Shown: positions 5,751 to 7,874 of the stretch, one piece after another
Numbering within the stretch: the first letter of the stretch is position 1
Layout: every line of letters begins with the position of its first letter
DNA from: Prevotella sp.
GTDB taxonomy: Bacteria; Bacteroidota; Bacteroidia; Bacteroidales; Bacteroidaceae
NCBI GenBank assembly: GCA_017428805.1
Contig: JAFRQC010000055.1
Location: forward strand, 1-7,874
Direction of reading: 5' to 3'
Length of the DNA: 7,874 bases
Position numbers and translations under genes: made by a program
The notes under the pieces: generated by a model
The model's database searches: none
Seen by the model: the letters and a program-made list of their open reading frames with translations, nothing else
What the model was told of the DNA's origin: nothing

Positions 5751-7433
5751 CTGATACAAGCTCTCCATGAACTCCTTAGGCTGTACGCCGAACTGTTTTT
5801 TGAAACAGGTGGAGAAGTAGCGTGGATCACGGAATCCTACCTTATAGGCAAGGTCGCTGACGCGCAGGGTGGGGTCGGTCTGTGCGAGGCGATGGGCTTC
5901 TTTCAGACGGACGTCGCGGATGAGGCCAGAGACGTTCAGACCCGTGATGGAGCGCAACTTGTTGTAGATGGTCGACGGACTGGCACCCATATCGGCTGCG
6001 AGGGCCTCGCGGTCGTAGGTGTCGTCGTCGAGGTGGGAGTAGATACATTCGAGGACGCGGCTGAGGAACTCCTCGTCCAGCGTATTCGGAGCGGTGACGA
6101 TACGGCGGGCATCGTCGGCGGTCTCCTGATGGTATTCGGCCTGGATGCGCTTGCGGTTCTCGATGATGTTGTCGATGCGCAATTTGAGGTCTTTGAGGCG
6201 GAAGGGCTTCGTGAGATACTCGTCGGCACCGAGGAGCAGAGCCTCCTGTTCGTCTTCCTCCTGCGTCTTAGCGGTGAGGAGGATGATGGGCAGATGGCTG
6301 TAGTTGGGATCGCTTTTGACGGCCTTCGTGAGCTCGTAGCCGTCCATCTCTGGCATCATCACGTCGGAGATGATGAGGTCGAGGTCTTTCTGATGGATGA
6401 TGTCAAGGGCCTCGCGACCGTTCTTGGCGGCATAGACGTAGTAGGACGACTTCAACAGCTGTCGCATGAGCATGAGGAGCTCGGCATTGTCTTCGACGAT
6501 GAGCAGACGGTAGATGTCCTCGTCGGGATGGTCCTGAGGGTCGTTTTCTTCGATATAAACATCGGGCGTGAGTGCCTGGACGTCGATGATGGCGTTTTTG
6601 GGGATATTGAAGTCGATGGTGCGCGTCTCGTCAATCTGGTCAGGGGCGAAAGATTCCTTGTTGATGGGCAGTTCGACGGTGAAGGTGGTGCCCTTTCCCA
6701 CTTCGCTTTCGCAGCGGATGGTGCCGTGGTGCAGATAGACGAGGTCGTGGGTGAGGTAGAGTCCGAGGCCCGTGCCGATGGTACGGTGCTTACGGTATTC
6801 ACCGTCGTGGAATCGGTGGAAGAGGTTCTTCATCTTCTCTGGCGGAATGCCGTCGCCTGTGTCGCTTACCTCGATGCGGATGTGGTCGAAGGTCGTGTTT
6901 GTCTGTACCTTCAGCGTCACCTCACCGTCTTCGTGGGAGTATTTGGCGGCATTGGAGAGGAGATTGTAGATGATCTTGTCGAGTTTGTCGGTATCAATCC
7001 AGCCCATCATGCTCTCTGGATAGCAGGAGATGGTGAAATGCTGCTTTTTTTGCGCCAGAAGGGGCTCGAGACACTCGGCGGTTTCGCGGATATAGCGCAT
7101 GACGTCACCCTGTGCGACCACCAGCTTGAGCTGTCCTGCCTCCGACTTGCTGGTCTCGAGAATCTGCTGTAGCAGGCGCACCATACGCTGGATGTTGAGC
7201 TGCATAAGGTCGTAGTCGTGGCTGTGATTGGGTGCTTCGTCGCGAAGTTTGTCGACGGAGGCGGAGATTACGGTGAGCGGCGTGAGCAGTTCGTGGGTGA
7301 TGTTGGTGAAAATGTTACTCATCTGCAGACGACGGCGCAGGCGCAGGCTACGCAGGTAGAGGTTTCTGCCTACGAGACTGATGACGATGACGATTGCCAG
7401 GACGGCAAAAACTAACAATATGCGCGCAGTCAT
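5733..7433 (-). CDS. Hybrid two-component regulator (HTCS-like) without periplasmic sensor
   Basis: This 566-residue inner-membrane protein joins a histidine kinase and its response regulator in one chain. One membrane helix (about 4-22) is followed by a basic linker (23-35). The HisKA box is FTNITHELLTPLT with phospho-acceptor His47. The HATPase domain shows the N-box (NLLSNAAKY, Asn161), DTGDGIP (191-197) and GTGLGL (220-225). A receiver domain (about 308-425) has acidic pair E314/D315, phospho-acceptor Asp357, Thr387 and Lys409. An AraC-type helix-turn-helix domain occupies about 455-560. All catalytic residues are present. Bacteroidales HTCS proteins usually carry about 700-800 residues of beta-propeller/Y_Y_Y sensor before the kinase; here none exists. 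A TAA lies in frame two codons before the ATG and a promoter lies just upstream, so it is not an artefact of start choice. It may control the adjacent operator and itself (inference). TrpB2 lies downstream. Confidence 0.92.
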   Translation of the reverse strand: MTARILLVFAVLAIVIVISLVGRNLYLRSLRLRRRLQMSNIFTNITHELLTPLTVISASVDKLRDEAPNHSHDYDLMQLNIQRMVRLLQQILETSKSEAGQLKLVVAQGDVMRYIRETAECLEPLLAQKKQHFTISCYPESMMGWIDTDKLDKIIYNLLSNAAKYSHEDGEVTLKVQTNTTFDHIRIEVSDTGDGIPPEKMKNLFHRFHDGEYRKHRTIGTGLGLYLTHDLVYLHHGTIRCESEVGKGTTFTVELPINKESFAPDQIDETRTIDFNIPKNAIIDVQALTPDVYIEENDPQDHPDEDIYRLLIVEDNAELLMLMRQLLKSSYYVYAAKNGREALDIIHQKDLDLIISDVMMPEMDGYELTKAVKSDPNYSHLPIILLTAKTQEEDEQEALLLGADEYLTKPFRLKDLKLRIDNIIENRKRIQAEYHQETADDARRIVTAPNTLDEEFLSRVLECIYSHLDDDTYDREALAADMGASPSTIYNKLRSITGLNVSGLIRDVRLKEAHRLAQTDPTLRVSDLAYKVGFRDPRYFSTCFKKQFGVQPKEFMESLYQVKSEE

Positions 7434-7461
7434 GAGTTAGAGTGGTTGAAAAACTACCGTG

Positions 7462-7469
7462 CAAAAATA
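7462..7469 (-). promoter_or_regulatory. Probable -7 element of the hybrid regulator promoter
   Basis: On the minus strand TATTTTTG (followed by C) matches TAnnTTTG and lies 28 bases before the ATG at 7433, giving a leader of about 20 nt. The -33 position (7489-7492) reads TGCA rather than TTTG, so the promoter is weak or regulated. Confidence 0.55.
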
Positions 7470-7528
7470 GTCATTTTTATCGAGAAACTGCATATTTCTC
7501 AAAAAAAGTTGTTGTTTAGGGCTGGAAA

Positions 7529-7606
7529 ATGTTTAAAATGCGTGATTTTATGTCGAAAATGCGTTAATTCACGCATTTTAAACATAAAATAACGCAAAGT
7601 CAACAT
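7529..7606. promoter_or_regulatory. Four-site palindromic operator with AraC-like geometry
   Basis: The 17-bp element ATGTTTAAAATGCGTGA occurs at 7529-7545 (+). It recurs at 7550-7566 (+, 3 differences), at 7569-7585 (-, identical) and at 7590-7606 (-, 12 of 17 matching). Each like-oriented pair has a 21-bp period with a 4-bp gap (TTTT or AAAA). The two pairs face each other around 7567/7568, and 7539-7596 is palindromic at 25 of 29 positions per arm. AraC half-sites are 17 bp with the same 21-bp direct-repeat period. It lies between divergent promoters next to a gene for an AraC-domain regulator, the natural candidate to bind it. As RNA or DNA it could also fold into a hairpin (17-bp arms, 23-nt loop). 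Binding by the neighbour is inference; the repeat structure is directly visible. Confidence 0.8.
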
Positions 7607-7625
7607 CACGTATCAGAATTTGTTG

Positions 7626-7633
7626 TACTTTTG
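7626..7633 (+). promoter_or_regulatory. Rightward promoter -7 element lacking a -33 box
   Basis: TACTTTTG (followed by C) fits TAnnTTTG, with transcription expected from about 7639. The place for TTTG (7603-7606, 19 bp upstream) reads ACAT and is the end of the last operator copy. A poor -33 box covered by a regulator site is what an activator-dependent promoter would look like. Confidence 0.6.
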
Positions 7634-7638
7634 CACCA

Positions 7639-7738
7639 GAATAAAGATTTTAATGGTTAAGGTTTATGGTTGATTAATTTAGTTTTTTAAGTAATTTAAA
7701 GAAAAGGCTCGTTGTGAAACGAGCCTTTTCATATTTTA
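7639..7738 (+). ncRNA. Candidate short non-coding transcript or leader RNA
   Basis: A promoter element (7626-7633) and an intrinsic terminator (7701-7735) bracket about 95 nt with no credible protein. The only ATG-led frames are 6 codons (7653-7673, MVKVYG) and 3 codons (7666-7677), neither with a Shine-Dalgarno. The body is AT-rich before the GC-rich terminator hairpin. It could be a small RNA under the operator upstream, or an attenuated leader of a gene now displaced beyond the intron. No known RNA family is recognised. Confidence 0.4.
7701..7735 (+). terminator. Strong hairpin terminator before the intron
   Basis: GAAAAGGCTCGTT (7701-7713) pairs perfectly with AACGAGCCTTTTC (7718-7730) around a GTGA loop, and the 3' arm carries TTTT followed by a T-rich run. 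The reverse strand also yields a hairpin followed by a T-rich stretch, so it could terminate transcription from the right as well. Confidence 0.85.
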
Positions 7739-7874
7739 GTACGCCCAGCATGGGCGTACGCTATAGGGTGCAAGTCCCGAACGAGCCCTGATAGTGGGAA
7801 TCGTTAGCCAAGAGCAAGGGTGTCCGTGGTGACGCGGAATCTGAAGGAAGCTGGCGACAAACACTCGGCCTTAC
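7739..7874 (+). mobile_element. Group IIC-type intron, 5' part of domain I (continues past window)
   Basis: Starting GTACGCCC, the sequence shows the order of blocks of a group IIC intron ribozyme 5' end: an 8-bp stem (7739-7746 with 7752-7759) around AGCAT, GGG-tgcaagt-CCC (7766-7777), an AACGA/TCGTT pairing (7780-7784 with 7801-7805), GTGTCCGTGGTGACGCGGA (7820-7838) and CTGAAGGAAGC (7841-7851). This matches my memory of the Oceanobacillus iheyensis IIC intron. It lies 8 bases after a terminator hairpin, the known target preference of IIC introns. The 5' base triplet is GUA rather than the usual GUG. The rest of domain I, the reverse transcriptase frame and domains V-VI are outside the window, so activity cannot be judged. 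The exact first base is inferred from the consensus. Confidence 0.85.

Noticed and set aside
5625..7172. Long open frame (515 codons) on the plus strand opposite the hybrid regulator and the trpB start
   Set aside because: It runs antisense to two well-supported genes, its V/E/D-rich translation is typical of antisense frames, and no family is recognisable.
7653..7673. Six-codon frame MVKVYG as a leader peptide
   Set aside because: No Shine-Dalgarno, no run of a regulatory amino acid and no visible alternative hairpin set; chance occurrence is likely.

Overview
The window looks like chromosomal DNA from a Prevotella-like or other Bacteroidales bacterium. The evidence is Bacteroidota-type promoters (TTTG, 19 bp, TAnnTTTG), mostly A-rich starts without Shine-Dalgarno sequences, a hybrid two-component regulator with an AraC-type output domain, and protein families typical of gut Bacteroidales. 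The genus is an inference.

Layout, left to right. Bases 1-176 hold a GC-rich palindromic element and a textbook sigma-54 (-24/-12) promoter, which drives a small heat-shock protein (177-602) closed by a strong intrinsic terminator. Two near-identical vegetative promoters follow. They lead into a two-gene operon: butyrate kinase (830-1891; an earlier TTG start would lie upstream of promoter 2) and, 12 nt later, a secreted 797-residue protein that joins a DUF4380-like beta-sandwich domain to a complete type-B carboxylesterase (1904-4297). A short bidirectional terminator lies between the converging stop codons of this operon and a TrpB2-type tryptophan synthase beta chain (minus strand, 5686-4325). 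Upstream of trpB on the same strand is a 566-residue hybrid sensor kinase/response regulator (7433-5733). It has one membrane helix but no periplasmic sensor.

The most interesting part is the roughly 300-bp non-coding region at 7434-7738. It holds four copies of a 17-bp element, arranged as two direct-repeat pairs (21-bp period, 4-bp gap) facing each other in a long palindrome. This is the half-site geometry known for AraC. The rightmost copy occupies the place of the missing -33 box of a rightward promoter. That promoter appears to make only a short transcript (about 95 nt) without a convincing ORF, ending in a 13-bp terminator hairpin. Eight bases past the hairpin a group IIC-type intron begins and runs off the window end. 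A reasonable but untested model is that the sensor-less regulator binds this operator, controls itself and activates a small RNA or leader, whose terminator was the landing site of the intron.

The other genes are ordinary metabolic or stress functions, and no shared pathway is evident between them.
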